Assembly (NCBI RefSeq): GCF_964340395.1
Contig: NC_135560.1
Span: 20,775,675 to 20,839,674, forward strand
Origin: Glandiceps talaboti
Lineage: Eukaryota; Hemichordata; Enteropneusta; Spengelidae
Length of the DNA: 64,000 nucleotides
Direction: 5' to 3'
Position numbers and translations under genes: made by a program. Within the stretch, counting starts at the first letter, position 1. Every line of letters starts with the position of its first letter. Under the pieces are notes generated by a model. That model was not told where the DNA came from. It ran no database searches and was given only the letters and a program-made list of their open reading frames with translations. This document shows, piece after piece, positions 21,101 to 35,042 of this stretch.

Positions 21101-21560
21101 AAACACGTGATTATTGTTATCAATGACTCAAGCAAGTAACTCTATTACTTTATTTCTGTGCTGAGATGTTCATTCAAAAACTATTTCGAGCAAACTTTAT
21201 ATTCAAACATGTTAGTTCTATTATACCGTGTATTTATCGATTTCAACCTTTCTCTAAAATTTAAAATAGCGTACATTTAAAATCTAATCGAAACGTAGAT
21301 AATTTGCGAACATTGAAATATTTTTCATGCTTTTTAAAAAGCTCATAATTTACGATAACGTTCGGATATTGAGGTCGGCAAAAGGTCATGCGCCAGTGGC
21401 GTTTGGAAAACGGGATGTAAAGACAATTTCAGCAAGTTTCATATATTACTCCATTATGTGTTATTGGACACTTGCAATTAGTTATCAATGGTTTATGTAC
21501 AGAATTGTATACAATTTAAAGCTTGCATTATTACAATTTTGCCTAAATTCAATATCATTA
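18126..21560. other. Unstructured DNA
   Basis: No gene or repeat recognised. The minus-strand frame at 20731-21060 has no recognisable domain. Confidence 0.5.
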
Positions 21561-21969
21561 ATTATGCAAATGGCCATTAAAATCAAAAGGTATATTAACA
21601 AGATTTATGGGCACTTACTCTATGTGTTCGTCGATTTGTGTAAAAATTCTTTCGAATTAGCTTAATCACATAATTATACAAGTAATGCATTGAAACTAAA
21701 AGGTACATCAACGCGTTTCATAGTGTACATGTGCCTTGTTATCATCGATGTGTGTACCAAATTATATTGAATTTGAAGTTTGTATTCTTAAGATATAGCC
21801 TACCTAACAAACACAATCAATTATGCAAGTTACATAATCTTCATTTGATAGTTACCAAACGCTAACTAGTTCTATCCGTTACCATAAGCAACTTTCATTA
21901 GAATTGATGCTGCAGTTTTTGAGATATCGTGTTCAAAGACAGGCAGACAGACAGACAGACAGACAGACA
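21561..21969. repeat. Degenerate dispersed repeat ending in (CAGA)n
   Basis: Two diverged tandem units start at about 21561 and 21673. Both read TTAT.CAA...CATT.AAA..AAAAGGTA.AT.AAC and later ATCGAT/GTCGAT.TGTGT. Sequence continues to GAGATATCGTGTTC and then a (CAGA)n run at 21943-21969. A GATATCG block followed by CAGACAGA is, from memory, typical of dispersed repeats in several marine invertebrates. I could not verify this. Confidence 0.45.
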
Positions 21970-22240
21970 TATACATAATACATGTATAGCCCTTCCGTAC
22001 GGATGGTAGATTGAAGTGAATATTAAGTTAACACGATCTTATAGTCAGTATTTCATCGAATCGTTCAACACATCACTTAACATTGGTGATACGATGAATG
22101 ACATCATTGAGATCAACATAGAGTCGAGTGTTGACGACAAGAAGATTGTGTAACCTGAGAAATCTAGTTTACCAATCTCTAAAACAGATTACCAATCATG
22201 TTACAACAACCGCCTATCAGTACTTACACATAAGACTTAT

Positions 22241-22329
22241 TTTACTTTAATTTACTTTACTTTGCTTTGCTTTGCTTTGTTTTGCTTTACTTTACTTTAC
22301 TTTACTTTACTTTACTTTACTTTACTTTA
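22241..22329. repeat. (TTTAC)n pentanucleotide repeat
   Basis: TTTAC units with an internal block of TTTGC variants (about 22261-22285). Confidence 0.95.
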
Positions 22330-22522
22330 TGTACAACCAATGCCTGTTCAAAACTTTGACAGTATACTCTCAGTGGAGGTTTGGTTCCATTGGCTATTCG
22401 ACATCACCTCTTTTCCTCTACTGAACGTAATTTCAAATACTTCATTCAACTTATATATTTGACTACTAGGGTAAATGATGTTCAAATTCAGTAAGGCTAG
22501 AGGAATATGGTATTCTGACTTG

Positions 22523-22527
<5 letters not shown>

Positions 22528-22598
<71 letters not shown>

Positions 22599-22599
22599 A
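22528..22599. repeat. (CTGT)n microsatellite
   Basis: About 18 CTGT units. The frame at 22475-22714 (SVCLSVCL...) is a read-through of this repeat. Confidence 0.96.
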
Positions 22600-23769
22600 T
22601 GTTTTTCGTCAACTTGATGTCAAAATTGCTTGGCAAATTGTAGGCAACTGGGATGCTACTCTAGTGGGACATTGTTTAAAGAAAAAGTCCAGTGAAATCT
22701 ATTTCTGTCTTTAGTAAATTACTGCTATTAACCTACATATGGTATTGGGTGATAGAATAGAACCTTGGTAACTTATTCAACGTGTAAAGAAACCCGACTA
22801 CACTCTCCTGTGTTCCGCCATTTTGGGGATTTCTGCAAAGCATTATGGGATAAACCTTCTAGATTAACTTCCATGGTATCAAGATTAATAATGAATCAAG
22901 GCAAGACGATCACATTATTGATATGTAAATTGTATCTAAAATGTGTGTTTTGGAAAGAAAAAGCTTTAAAAAATCACCAGATTGGCCTGGTACTGGTAAG
23001 GATGGATTTCAGTTGGAAATGTTTGCAGTTGAAGATGGTTTGATTCTTTTTATGCCAAGCCTGTATACATTTTACAGAGATACAGCTCAAAATCTCTGGA
23101 CAGATTAGTCAATATTTTATGGGTATTTTACTACTGACGTCAACAGATGCAATTCTTAAAGGCATAGTGATCTAGTTTTCACTTTGGAAATTAGGTATAA
23201 ACACGTGATTTTGGGTCAATTGTCTTGCAATCAGAAATGCCTGTCGGCTGGATGATATTTGAAAGAGGATATTCATTAGACGAATGTGTGTAGATGGAAA
23301 ATTGTAACGGAAGATGATCCGAGTTGTATGTGCACATAAGGTCTTGAACCGTGCACTGTGATCATAGAACGTCTATCGCAACCTATAACAGCTTTGATGT
23401 CTGTAATATATCCCTAGTGGGGGTGTTGATGCAAGATGATCTGACGTTGATGATATAGAAAACCCCAGAGGTTTTGATCAGAAGACATGAAACACAACGT
23501 TACAGATTAGAGTCATATTTCTTTTTTGAATATTTAATTGACGTATTTTGTATGGCAAAAATGACCTGATCAACCAAGCTACACAATGTTTATCTGAACA
23601 TTATGACAAACAATGGACAGACATTGCACGGGTTTGTAAAAGTCAAAAGTTCTTATTTTTGACAACGAAGTGAAACGCACACAATGTTTCTAAACACCAG
23701 GAAGTCTACTGTCATAAACTTTGACTGAGTAAATATAAGAAGACATTACTCTAGTATAAAATATAACTC
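22600..23769. other. Unstructured DNA
   Basis: The 22765-23043 frame has no recognisable domain. Nothing else was noticed. Confidence 0.45.
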
Positions 23770-23804
23770 TTATACCGGCATACAGAATGTCAATGCCGGT
23801 ATAA
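23770..23804. repeat. 35-bp hairpin
   Basis: Perfect 12-bp arms, TTATACCGGCAT and its complement, around an 11-base loop. The size is like that of the small elements at 33-44 kb, but the ends differ and I see no 7-bp direct flank, so I do not join it to that family. Confidence 0.7.
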
Positions 23805-23935
23805 TATATCATTAGTATATTTCTTGACAAAATGAAAGAAATTAATTTCATGACAGCTTGCGTGACAGATGACATGAATAACATGAATGTTAAATATTAT
23901 GATTATCCAATATTTACGGGCAGTTACAATCTACA

Positions 23936-23990
23936 TGCACATGCACATGCACATGCATATGCACATGCACATGCACATGCACATGCACAT
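23936..23990. repeat. (CACATG)n hexanucleotide repeat
   Basis: About nine CACATG units with one variant (CATATG). Confidence 0.95.
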
Positions 23991-26900
23991 AAATGAATCA
24001 TAACAACACACCCCTTTCATTACCAATGTACGACTTCAAACATTCAAAAGAAACCCCGTTACATTTCCAAAAGTATGATCTGATATATGGCAGGTAGGAT
24101 CTTAAGAATTACTTGCAGTTGGAATTTAGCAATGACTGCAATGCCGTAGAAGTAATTTGAGTTACCTTCCATTATCATTATATCTTAAACCCTAGACAGT
24201 CACAAAATCACACTTATACGACTGTTCCATACTATCGAAGTTTACTCCATATTGCTCATGACAATCCGTGTTTGCCTGGCTCTGAAGGGTAAAAATCCAT
24301 GTTTTTTATTTTATTTTACAACCTGCTTATTATCTTATCTAAGCTAATCTGGAATACTGTCAGACTGGCGTTAACAGCACCGTAAGTTATAAGCATGACG
24401 TGCTTGCCACGCTCTTTAAGAAACTTTGGAATAACATGCCATAAAGTATTCAATCCAAGTCTCGCGTTTTACCAATATCTTGACGGAAATTACTTGGTTA
24501 ATATATCAAACTATATTCTTTTACATAATGACGAACAAGGTCATATATGCGATCAACTGTTAATGCATCTCCATGCTATTTCAGATATATTTAGTAAATG
24601 CCATTAAAGAAAGGGCAACGATTGAAAATTTCTCACACTTCCAATTACCAACCTAGAATTAGAACATTTAGAATTTAAAAATATAAGTAAATGCATAATA
24701 TAAAGAATAATTAATAGTTACAGAAGCAAACTAAGCAATATTCCAAATAACTGCAATGGGTAATATTTTGGAGGTAAACTTAAAAAGTGTAGTCTTGCAG
24801 CTACTTACAAGCATCTTGCTATGGAAACTACAAATCAATGATCAACTTTCGAATGATGTTGATGGGTAAGAAAATAGCTTTCTAAGTTTTACTTTTAAAG
24901 TTTTTGTGAATCAAAACGTTTTCACACACAGATATACCAATATATAAAGTATATGTATACATATGTGTTAAACATCTCCCAATGCTCAGTGAATAAATAG
25001 AAAATTAGTTAGCCTATATTGATTTTCTTTAAACGGAAAAACCAGCCCCCTCCTCTGCTTATAAAATTAGTTGTTGTGTTAACACACTTCACTTTTCCAA
25101 GGGTCTACTTGGACTAAGACGAAATGAGTGTTCAATATCATTTATTTCTTCCTTTGCACTTATATTGTTGCAATTTTGAGCGCGTCGCCAGCGACGTCTG
25201 TAGGATAATATTAACTGTATTGATTACAAATACCAATGTGTCTGTTGTAACACAATCTGATAATATCACCTATGATTTGAAATATTATCATGTCATATCT
25301 ATATATTATATCTAGCAATAACTTATGCTTGGCTAATAAGTATTTCTTTAGCTGAGAGTTATTGATGGCTGTTGATATTTTCAGACTTCTAAGATAACCC
25401 TAGAATTAGACACATTTTTCAGATATTTCTGCAGGAATGAAAAATTATGTTTCTATATATGATAAATGTCACGCATGTATCTGGATAAATTGTAAACCAG
25501 ACACTTTGGTATTCGTTATTTGGGGTGAACAATATCACCCAGCACATGAAGCCCATATCAATTCCCAGAACAGTTACTGTTAATGAAACAGACTGAGTTA
25601 TATTATATCTTATAGGATAAAGAATATATCAATATGTACACATACCAAGGCTTCGTAGGTTTACTAAAATCGCTTCACTCACTAAGGATCGAAAGATGTC
25701 ATCAACATGAACTAGAGGAATTCTGACATAGATAAAATATTTTGTCACCCTGCATAGAAAAGAATGAATATCTAAATGACAATTTCTATGTTTGACATCC
25801 TAAGATAATACCTTAAAGGCTGAATCAGAGGTATATATTTGGATAAAGACGCCGTAGAAAATTCTAATAGACCATGGTAGCATACTATATCTTGCGGCAT
25901 ACAGTTTGGAAGTTTTGATATATAAAATGCTTAAAAGAAATTTCTCAAGCCTAATATATGTAATTTATATAGATATAACACAAATACATGTGAATACTAA
26001 TTCCACGTCTAGTATATACAGTCCTCTTTACCAGAAACGTGGTTACACAAATATAACAACTTGATTAAAATTCCTGTACAACAATGTTACGGTAGTGGAA
26101 ATCAGTACATGGTCTACATACAAGAAATACCTATATACACAATCACATTCGACACTGTAGTCGGGAGAGCATCCATCATTTTGTAAATAGTGTGTGTTTT
26201 TAGAATTGGAATGCAACCTGATGTTAATTGGTTTCTTTGATATTTCATGTATCTATCTCTATGGAAATAATAGGAACATTTCGGGCACAGTCATAGATAT
26301 ACGAACAGTAGGATAGTATATCTTTCTCCATTTCGCCTTACTTTTATTACCACATTTAAAGACCAGAAATGTAACGCGAACTGATAGATACTTTCACGTA
26401 ACAGAGACCCGGACAAGTGATTTTTCTTTCACTTGTGTTCATACCAAAAGTAGCCTGGGAATACCAATCCTGGATATGATGATTGAGTGATGTAAGTGAA
26501 ATTACAGCATTACTTGATAATATAATAGAAATGAAAACAGGATGTAGGATGTCGTGATGAGAAGTGAGAAGTGATTACATACAAGTCGTGCTAGTTGACA
26601 GACACCAACGATTTCATGATATCGAAAATAAGGACCTTTACAGTCACTACCATAAAACTACGTGACCCCATACGCATTTTTCTACTCGACAGATACTTCT
26701 CAACTGATGCAGCATACGGTTAGGTTTACAGTTATAGCCTTCTTGACATCTTTAGTAATCTTCAAAATATCTCAGATGCTATACCAATGAAATGTTACTT
26801 GATGTAGATAACTAACACACTTTGTATTATCGATATGTCTGCGATGGACATGTTATAAGTTCTCATTTCATTGCCGTGTGATACATTTCTTCATATAATC

Positions 26901-28788
26901 CACCACATATAGACCGACAACCCTCTTATTTCATAGTGACAAATGTGTTTATTACATGTTTGAAATATTCCATATGACATTGTATGGTAACGAGGCAAAC
27001 GTGAATAAAAAATATGGAATAGTCGAAAAGTGATAATCCTGTAACAATTGACATGGCGCAATTTACCATTTTGTTTCAAACCGTGGGTACAGCACACAGT
27101 GACTTACAATGAACTGTGGTAGATACAGCAGCTGTTAGTTTTCAGTAATGTCACTCATACTCTAATTTCAGAAAGTGCTTTCGACGAAAGCAGTAGTCTA
27201 TCAATAACGGGACTTGTTTTGAAACTGTTTATACACTCCGTTTATTTCCTACAATTGAAATATAGTATGGTGTATTGCTTTTACAGTATCGATCTGATGG
27301 CACTGTCCAATTCTGACAAGATGTGGCGAAATATTGATTACTAGGAAAATATTTTTTACCATGCCAAGACTCCATTCCAATAGAAGTGTGTGAATGGAGA
27401 AACACATTTAACATATATCGACCTTGAAATGTCTCCTGGGCCCTGGCAGGAAAAAATACCCTAGTCGTAGATTAATTTGCAAAGCTGAGCGGACTACCGT
27501 TGACTAATTTCCGTAAGCCCATGTTCACCCTGACTGACGATGGCTATCTGTGATGACGTTTGAGCACACATAACAAGTTACATGAAACGGCTTCCACCTC
27601 ATTATACAAACTTAGATTATACACGGTGTACTATATATATACTCATCAACAATAATTGATGACAATATCAATTCCCATAATTGCAATCAGTTTAATTGAG
27701 TGTTAAATGTTATCTTCCACATCAACATGCCTTCGGAATATAAAAAGATAAGGGTCAACCGAATACATATTTTAGCAATATCACCATTATATATTTATGC
27801 TCATAACCTAATGCCATTAATCTCATTTTATAGTTTTAATTAATGTAAATTTACGTTTTAAAATAGCTATGTAATTGCTTTTATGACAAAACAAAAAGGC
27901 GTAAATGGTCAATATTTGTGTGACTGAACTGCAGTTTATGCAAATTACTTTACTGAAACAATATACTTTCTATTGTTGTAAGTCATTGTGCCTATTAAGG
28001 TGTCCAAAATTAAGCAAACACACACAGTGGAGGTTGGCGAACACTACCTCATACTGTTTAGATATCTACGGAAATTCATCTAATACACACATCTAAGCAA
28101 CTGCGCGAAACATATTAATATGGCACCGAGCCATCGACATGAACAGATCTTTATGGTATTTGGATATTAGAATAATGATGCTTTGTTTCTGGTGTCTTGC
28201 ATAAATGCATATTTAGGTTGCTGCCCTATAATGAATACAATGTACATTCCACTAGTAATCGCAGCATGTCTGAATCAATAAACCAGGAAGCTCAGTTGTA
28301 ATAAGCTGTAAACGTATCTACTCAGTCGGAGGTAAAGTGGAAAGTATTACATAAGAATAGTCAACCGAACAATTCATTATATATATATACTTAGTCTGTT
28401 GTGACATTGTTAATGTAAACAGATAAACTAAATCAATTTTAGATGTTAATTGTATATTTATATGTTGTACCTGCATATACAGTTTATTGGAAAAGGGACA
28501 AATTAATTTAAAAACAGATGGCAAACAGGTTATCATATGTACCTGGTAACAATCATGAAGCTGGACATGTCAGTTTGTTATAAATTTGTTCAAGTACATC
28601 AACCACGTAGAGTTCATTTAACAACAAATGTAAGAATGTATATTTAGAAAGTTGTCCAGATTCAATTAAACATTGTGGACGGAATTCCTGTCCATGTCAA
28701 AATTGATAAGACAAAGTCTATATTATTGATAACATGTTGCAATATATTACGTATCTGTAATGGTATTAATATGACGATAAACAGCTAG
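23991..28788. other. Unstructured DNA with one small hairpin
   Basis: No gene recognised. ACAAGTGA (26413-26420) and TCACTTGT (26429-26436) form a small hairpin. Frames at 24395, 25124, 26891, 27229 and 27905 are short and unrecognised. Confidence 0.5.
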
Positions 28789-29047
28789 CACTAGTAGAAA
28801 AAATAGTACAGTTTACGACACTTTCCGTACTATAGTTCAGATTGAGTTCAATTCTGTACTTTTATGCTGATGAGGTGGACGTTTCTGTACTTTCCCATTA
28901 GCGCCTGTCTAATCGGATTATACTCGATCTGAAAAATAGTTCAGATTGCGAGTCGGAAGTGATTTGAATACATTTGCATTTAGTTCAGAATATATTCATG
29001 AGTTCACCCCCATAACCGGGCAGTAAACAAATGAATATTCAAATCTA
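28789..29047. mobile_element. 259-bp element, copy 1 of an inverted pair
   Basis: It matches 44248-44506 in reverse complement over its whole length, and by eye I find no difference. Outside these limits the flanks differ completely. It codes for nothing and has no terminal inverted repeats. TAGTTCAGA occurs three times inside. Read on the minus strand it ends with a TAGTAC...GTACTA hairpin, a T-rich spacer and CTAG, which recalls a Helitron 3' end, but the 5' TC of a Helitron is absent. Confidence 0.85.
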
Positions 29048-30052
29048 CCGTGCTTGCAATCAATACGTACATAAACGCTATACGTGTAGCTAGTGTATTC
29101 GATACATATGTATGTATATAAGCAGGCTTATGATATGAACTACATGGTTAGGACGTACGTAGATTGTAATATCACAGGGCTCATTTTGAAATAAATGTTC
29201 GTAGTACGCCTTTTCATTATGCACTACATACCGCCACCACTAAACGTGTTTCACATTTCTACGCGTTTGATGCATAGTAATACAGATTTAGATGACATGA
29301 CAATCGTTTCCAATAATAGTTTAAAATTGGGCCACAAATATTGCTAGTGTATGGAGCTTCTTAACAAACCTGACCGGCCAATAGCGTCAACAAACTCACA
29401 GTAGAGACGTGCTGACAGATTTGAGTCTGTGGACATTATTTCTAGCTAAGTAAAATTGAGTGACTATTGGGAATATTATATGGCATCCATGTCGTCCATG
29501 TCGTCTATAGTTTCTGACTGACCGTGTTATGTACAACGTAACGCTGAACGAAATACGGTCCATCAGGAATTAACTAGACTAACCTCTATGGGAATAGTAT
29601 TCTTGTCCATGTGTCGTTTATAGAACAATTAAGTGTTAGGGTGGGATCTTCACAGTAATAAACAAGCCTTTAGAAGAACAACAGGTATTCACGCCTCAAA
29701 TATCTTGGGCATCATCCAAATTACGATCATGAGCACCAAAGTAAAGGAAATACTTAATGACGTTCGGCATGCAGAACCCCCCCCCCCGGGCCCGTACCTA
29801 TGGGTACATGCCCGGCATCCATGTAACTGTTATATCACTCTACGTGACGATTCTGAGGGCCCTCATCTCTTATTCTCTTGTTTTATTTCAATTATACTCA
29901 TAACTCCTGTTTTTATAGTATAACTGTACAATTGGCTTCGATCAGTGCATTCCAGATTTTCATGAGTCATGAGTGCACATTGCACAGATATCTGCAGAAT
30001 ACTTAAAAGGATTATGGGTAATGTATGCATATGCGGGAAAAACAAACTGCTG
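29048..30052. other. Unstructured DNA
   Basis: Contains a C9-rich run at 29777-29788 and a 12-bp palindrome (TGAGGGCCCTCA) near 29850-29861. No gene recognised. Confidence 0.5.
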
Positions 30053-30224
30053 TAAGGAGCATAGTCTCGCTGCCAGACTCGAGACTATCGTCCCTAATAA
30101 GTTTACCGAGCGGCGCAGCCGCGAGAATAGAGGGGGACTGGTCCCGCTCTTCTCGCGGCTGCGCCGCTCGGTAAACAGATTAGGGACGATAGTCTCGAGT
30201 CTGGCAGCGAGACTATAAGGAGCA
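30053..30224. mobile_element. Non-autonomous fold-back transposon with 9-bp TSD
   Basis: The element occupies 30062-30215 (154 bp). Its 66-bp arms pair at 64 of 66 positions (30062-30127 with 30150-30215) around a 22-base centre. The termini read TAGTCTCGCTGCCAGAC and the exact complement. It is flanked by the perfect direct repeat TAAGGAGCA (30053-30061 and 30216-30224). A 9-bp duplication with long inverted repeats fits a Mutator-like (MULE) non-autonomous element. A hAT origin (8 bp) is the next choice. Its high GC contrasts with the host DNA. High arm identity suggests recent insertion. No transposase is encoded in the window. Confidence 0.9.
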
Positions 30225-32370
<2,146 letters not shown>

Positions 32371-32406
32371 AAGGTAAACGATTGCTCCTGTGGTTTGAAT
32401 GTTCAA
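32371..32406 (+). repeat. Dispersed repeat family 1, partial copy
   Basis: GGTAAACGATTGCTCCTG then TGGTTTGAATGTTCAAC resembles the fuller copies at 32590 and 38697. A (GA)n tract follows, so the remainder may have been displaced or lost. Confidence 0.5.
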
Positions 32407-32455
32407 CAAAGTCTCCACACAGAGAGATAGAGCAAGAGAGAAGGAGACATACGGC

Positions 32456-32560
<105 letters not shown>

Positions 32561-32589
32561 CATACACTTATACAAATGTAAATTTACTT

Positions 32590-32683
32590 GGTAAACAACT
32601 GCTCCTGAGGTTTAATTTTGGTTCAAATCATGAGCAGAATATTCGGGGGCCCTTTCAGACCATCACAATTGTCATGCCCCCCT
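32590..32683 (+). repeat. Dispersed repeat family 1, copy 2
   Basis: It shares GGTAAAC..CTGCTCCTG, TTGGTTCAA.TCATGAGCA and CCCTTTCAGAC with 38697-38796 in the same order, with small indels. It lies just upstream of a LINE pseudogene, so it may be LINE untranslated sequence. Confidence 0.7.
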
Positions 32684-33030
32684 CCCTTTGAACCTCAATT
32701 TTGTTCATGCCCCCCCCGTAAATTCTGACTCCAGCATAATTTCAAGTTTATTCCGAGCTCGGTATTACAGGCATTCGACTAGAGTCTTTATACCTCAAAG
32801 ATATACAACAGTCCATTTCTGTACAAGGCATATCAGAAACCAAACATTTGCAGTGTGGAGTGTCACAAAACCCTGTGCTTGGTCCACTCTTACACGCGTA
32901 TGCTGTCTATACACATCACCACTTGGAAAGCTAATCCGACATCAAAATCTCAATATGCAACAACATGCAGACGACAACCAGATTTACCAATATATTTCCC
33001 CAATCACATACGTCAACTACAGTAACTAAG

Positions 33031-33614
33031 ATGGAAACTGTTGCACATGATATTAAACGACCCAAAATAAGCTAGTTTAATGATGGCAAAACCGAGGTCC
33101 TCCTTATCACGTCTCAGTTCAACAGGCTTCCTCGTCTCATGAACCACATCAACATGGGATCGTCTTCTGTGCAGTTAGTGGATTCAGCATGTACCATTTG
33201 TGTAACAATTGATGACCATTATAACCTCAAGAAGCACATCTCGTTGACATGTAGATCAGTTCTTTTTCACCCCCGAACAATAGGTCGCATCATTGACAGT
33301 GGAGGGGGCCCCTCCACTGTCTATGGAAACTGTTGCACATGATATTAAACGACCCAAAATAAGCTAGTTTAATGATGGCAAAACCGAGGTCCTCCTTATC
33401 ACGTCTCAGTTCAACAGGCTTCCTCGTCTCATGAACCACATCAACATGGGATCGTCTTCTGTGCAGTTAGTGGATTCAGCATGTACCATTTGTGTAACAA
33501 TTGATGACCGTTATAACCTCAAGAAGCACATCTCGTTGACATGTAGATCAGTTCTTTTTCACCCCCGAACAATAGGTCGCATCATTGACAGTGGAGGGGG
33601 CCCCTCCACTGTCT
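33031..33614 (+). repeat. 292-bp tandem duplication within the LINE
   Basis: Unit 1 is 33031-33322 and unit 2 is 33323-33614. By eye they differ at one position (A at 33218, G at 33510). ATGG, present at the start of unit 1 and just after unit 2, is the junction microhomology. The right edge of the unit lies within the small hairpin element described below. Confidence 0.95.
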
Positions 33615-33624
33615 ATGGTCGCAT
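33576..33624. mobile_element. Ultra-short palindromic element H1 with 7-bp TSD
   Basis: The 35-bp insert (33583-33617) starts CATTGACAGTGGAGGGG and ends CCCCTCCACTGTCTATG. The two arms pair with one mismatch. It is flanked by GTCGCAT at 33576-33582 and 33618-33624. The insertion splits a LINE reading at GRI|RQYL and duplicates the Gly-Arg codons, as expected of an insertion with target duplication. Insert plus duplication is 42 bp, so the frame is kept. A duplicated copy of the element (33291-33325) lies in unit 1 of the tandem duplication, without its right TSD. Confidence 0.85.
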
Positions 33625-33895
33625 ACGCCAGTATCTTACAAACGGAGTTTGTCAGAACCTTGGTCATGCACTTATATCATCGATACCTGACTACTGAATG
33701 GCCCTTCTGTATGGGCTGCCAGCTAAAAACATTGTCCCTCTTGAACATGCCCAAAATACAGCAGCTAGGATTGTGTCAGGTACAAAGAAAACAGATGACG
33801 TCACATCGGTTCTTTCAATAACACAGTTTAGTTAGAAATCACACTGGCGTCAAGTGCAGTTACATAATATACCAGTAGGTAGGGCCTACATGTAC

Positions 33896-33935
33896 ATGTA
33901 GTCTCAGGTCACTACATTGTGGTCTGAGATGTAGT
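33896..33935. mobile_element. Ultra-short palindromic element H6 with 7-bp TSD
   Basis: The 26-bp insert at 33903-33928 has ends CTCAGGTCAC and GTGGTCTGAG (8 of 10 pairs). It is flanked by the perfect 7-bp direct repeat ATGTAGT (33896-33902 and 33929-33935). Its ends match those of H5 at 43952-43983. Confidence 0.8.
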
Positions 33936-34217
33936 TTACACCACTATGACCTAAGAACTTGAACCAGGGCTGAGGAGAAGTGGTCTGAGGTTAAAGTTTT
34001 GCAGCTCTCGTTCAGCAATCTCAAAACATTTCAGCCTACTTCCCGTAATGAACACTTGTCAAGCATTTTTGTAGCTCCCATACTCAAAGACTACATATAT
34101 GTTTATATACGACTCAAAATATAACACTGAAATTTACTTTGAACACGTTCAGTTTCAGTAGACCTATTAAAACCCAAAATCTCCACTGTATAATTTAATA
34201 TCGGTAATAGTTTACAG

Positions 34218-34463
34218 TCAAAAACTTTTAAATTTAGTTTTGACTAGGAGGTCCCCAAGTTTTGCAAGTTGACTCATGACCGCAATCATTGCTTTACTCG
34301 CTTGAGCTGCAAGCGCTAAATACCATAGACCACTGCTTGACATAATCACGCCTAGATATTCATAAAAAGCGAACAACGTCGAGTTTATGACCACCAATAA
34401 CCACTTTTCAATTTTCTTAAGAATTTCATCTCTTAGTAAATACAATAATTTTAGTTTTGACAT
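34218..34463 (-). pseudogene. Second LINE reverse transcriptase fragment, minus strand
   Basis: The 81-residue minus-strand frame contains ILKKIEKWLL, FYEYLGVIMSSSGLW and LAAQASKAM, then LAKLGDL. This order (EKW, YLG...S..G.W, AQA.KA, LG.L) matches the region just after the palm in a class of LINE reverse transcriptases found widely in invertebrates (pattern from memory). The catalytic YADD and the downstream region are not visible here. It is oriented opposite to the two LINE remnants that flank it, so it is a separate insertion. Confidence 0.6.
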
Positions 34464-34668
34464 ACATGTAATTTACTTTCAAAAGACAATGTTAGAAACC
34501 CCTACCCCATTGATTCCTGTGGGAACATGCCTTTCGTGAAGAAAAAATGGTTACATAACATGTCTACAAGAATTGTTGGAGAATGTCTATGTAGAATGCC
34601 ACACTGATCCCATATCCACACCTTGAGTTTTATTTTTATTGTTCTTCAATGATCTCCTTCAAAGTAAT

Positions 34669-35042
34669 AGTCTGGATGCCAATATGGTTTCTAACTAAAC
34701 CACGTCTAGCCAAAAGCCCCTCAAATAGCACAAAAAGTTGTTCACCCAATCAGTGAAACCTAAATGTTTTGGTGATGTAAACAGTATATAAGTAGCATCA
34801 TGAGCTGACAAATATACCACATTTGAACATTACTGTCCCAATAAACACTAACTTTATGAGGGACTGTGTTATTGGTTAGAGTTTTGTGATTTATTAACAA
34901 AGACATGATGTTAATGACTGTGTGGGTGGCTGTAAATGAATTTTAAATTGCATCTCATGCATTTCAAGACTTCTAGAGTAACGACTCTGACTATACTTTG
35001 AGTGGAGGTATAAATGGTAATGATACAGTATAGGAACTAGAC
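34669..35042. repeat. Dispersed repeat family 2, copy A
   Basis: Its left part (34669-34702, ...GATGCCAAT..GGT..CTAACTAAACCA) and right part (34998-35042, GAGTGGAGGT.TAAATGGTAA.GATAC.GT.TAGGAAC) match 41888-41920 and 41971-42028 respectively. About 295 bp lie between the two parts here. The left part shows the unoccupied target of hairpin element H4. Confidence 0.7.

Larger units (their letters stand above)
32744..33870 (+). pseudogene. LINE reverse transcriptase fragment (CR1/jockey-like), dead
   Basis: Read across three frames, the translation follows the C-terminal half of a CR1/jockey-type reverse transcriptase. It has a palm segment ending CGVSQNPVLGPLL (canonical GVPQGSVLGPLL), then TSPLGKLIRHQNLNM, then the catalytic box. 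The box reads HADD (32964-32975) where YADD is expected. Next come KLNDGKTEVLL, DSACTICVTID, a thumb-like CRSVLFHPRTIGRI, and GLPAKNIVPLEHAQNTAARI. Frameshifts lie near 32900 and 33050, and stops near 33694 and 33832. A 292-bp tandem duplication and a 35-bp hairpin insertion have further broken it. Clade assignment is from motif memory; that it is a non-LTR RT is secure. Confidence 0.85.

Noticed and set aside
23354-23370. CATAGAACGTCTATC as a minimal element
   Set aside because: The arms pair for only 5-6 bp and the 7-bp flanks do not match.
23936-23990. (CACATG)n as a CRISPR-like array
   Set aside because: Simple hexanucleotide microsatellite without unique spacers, in animal DNA.
29850-29861. 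TGAGGGCCCTCA palindrome as a regulatory site
   Set aside because: Short, isolated palindrome. Such sequences occur by chance in 64 kb, and no context supports a site.
33139-33697. Two similar open frames as a duplicated gene
   Set aside because: Both are pieces of a dead LINE reverse transcriptase copied by a 292-bp tandem duplication. Neighbouring frames carry the rest of the RT.
34323-34337. CATAGACCACTG as a hairpin left end
   Set aside because: No complementary right end within 60 bp. The CTCAGACCAT matches near 31648 and 35199 are likewise half sites only.
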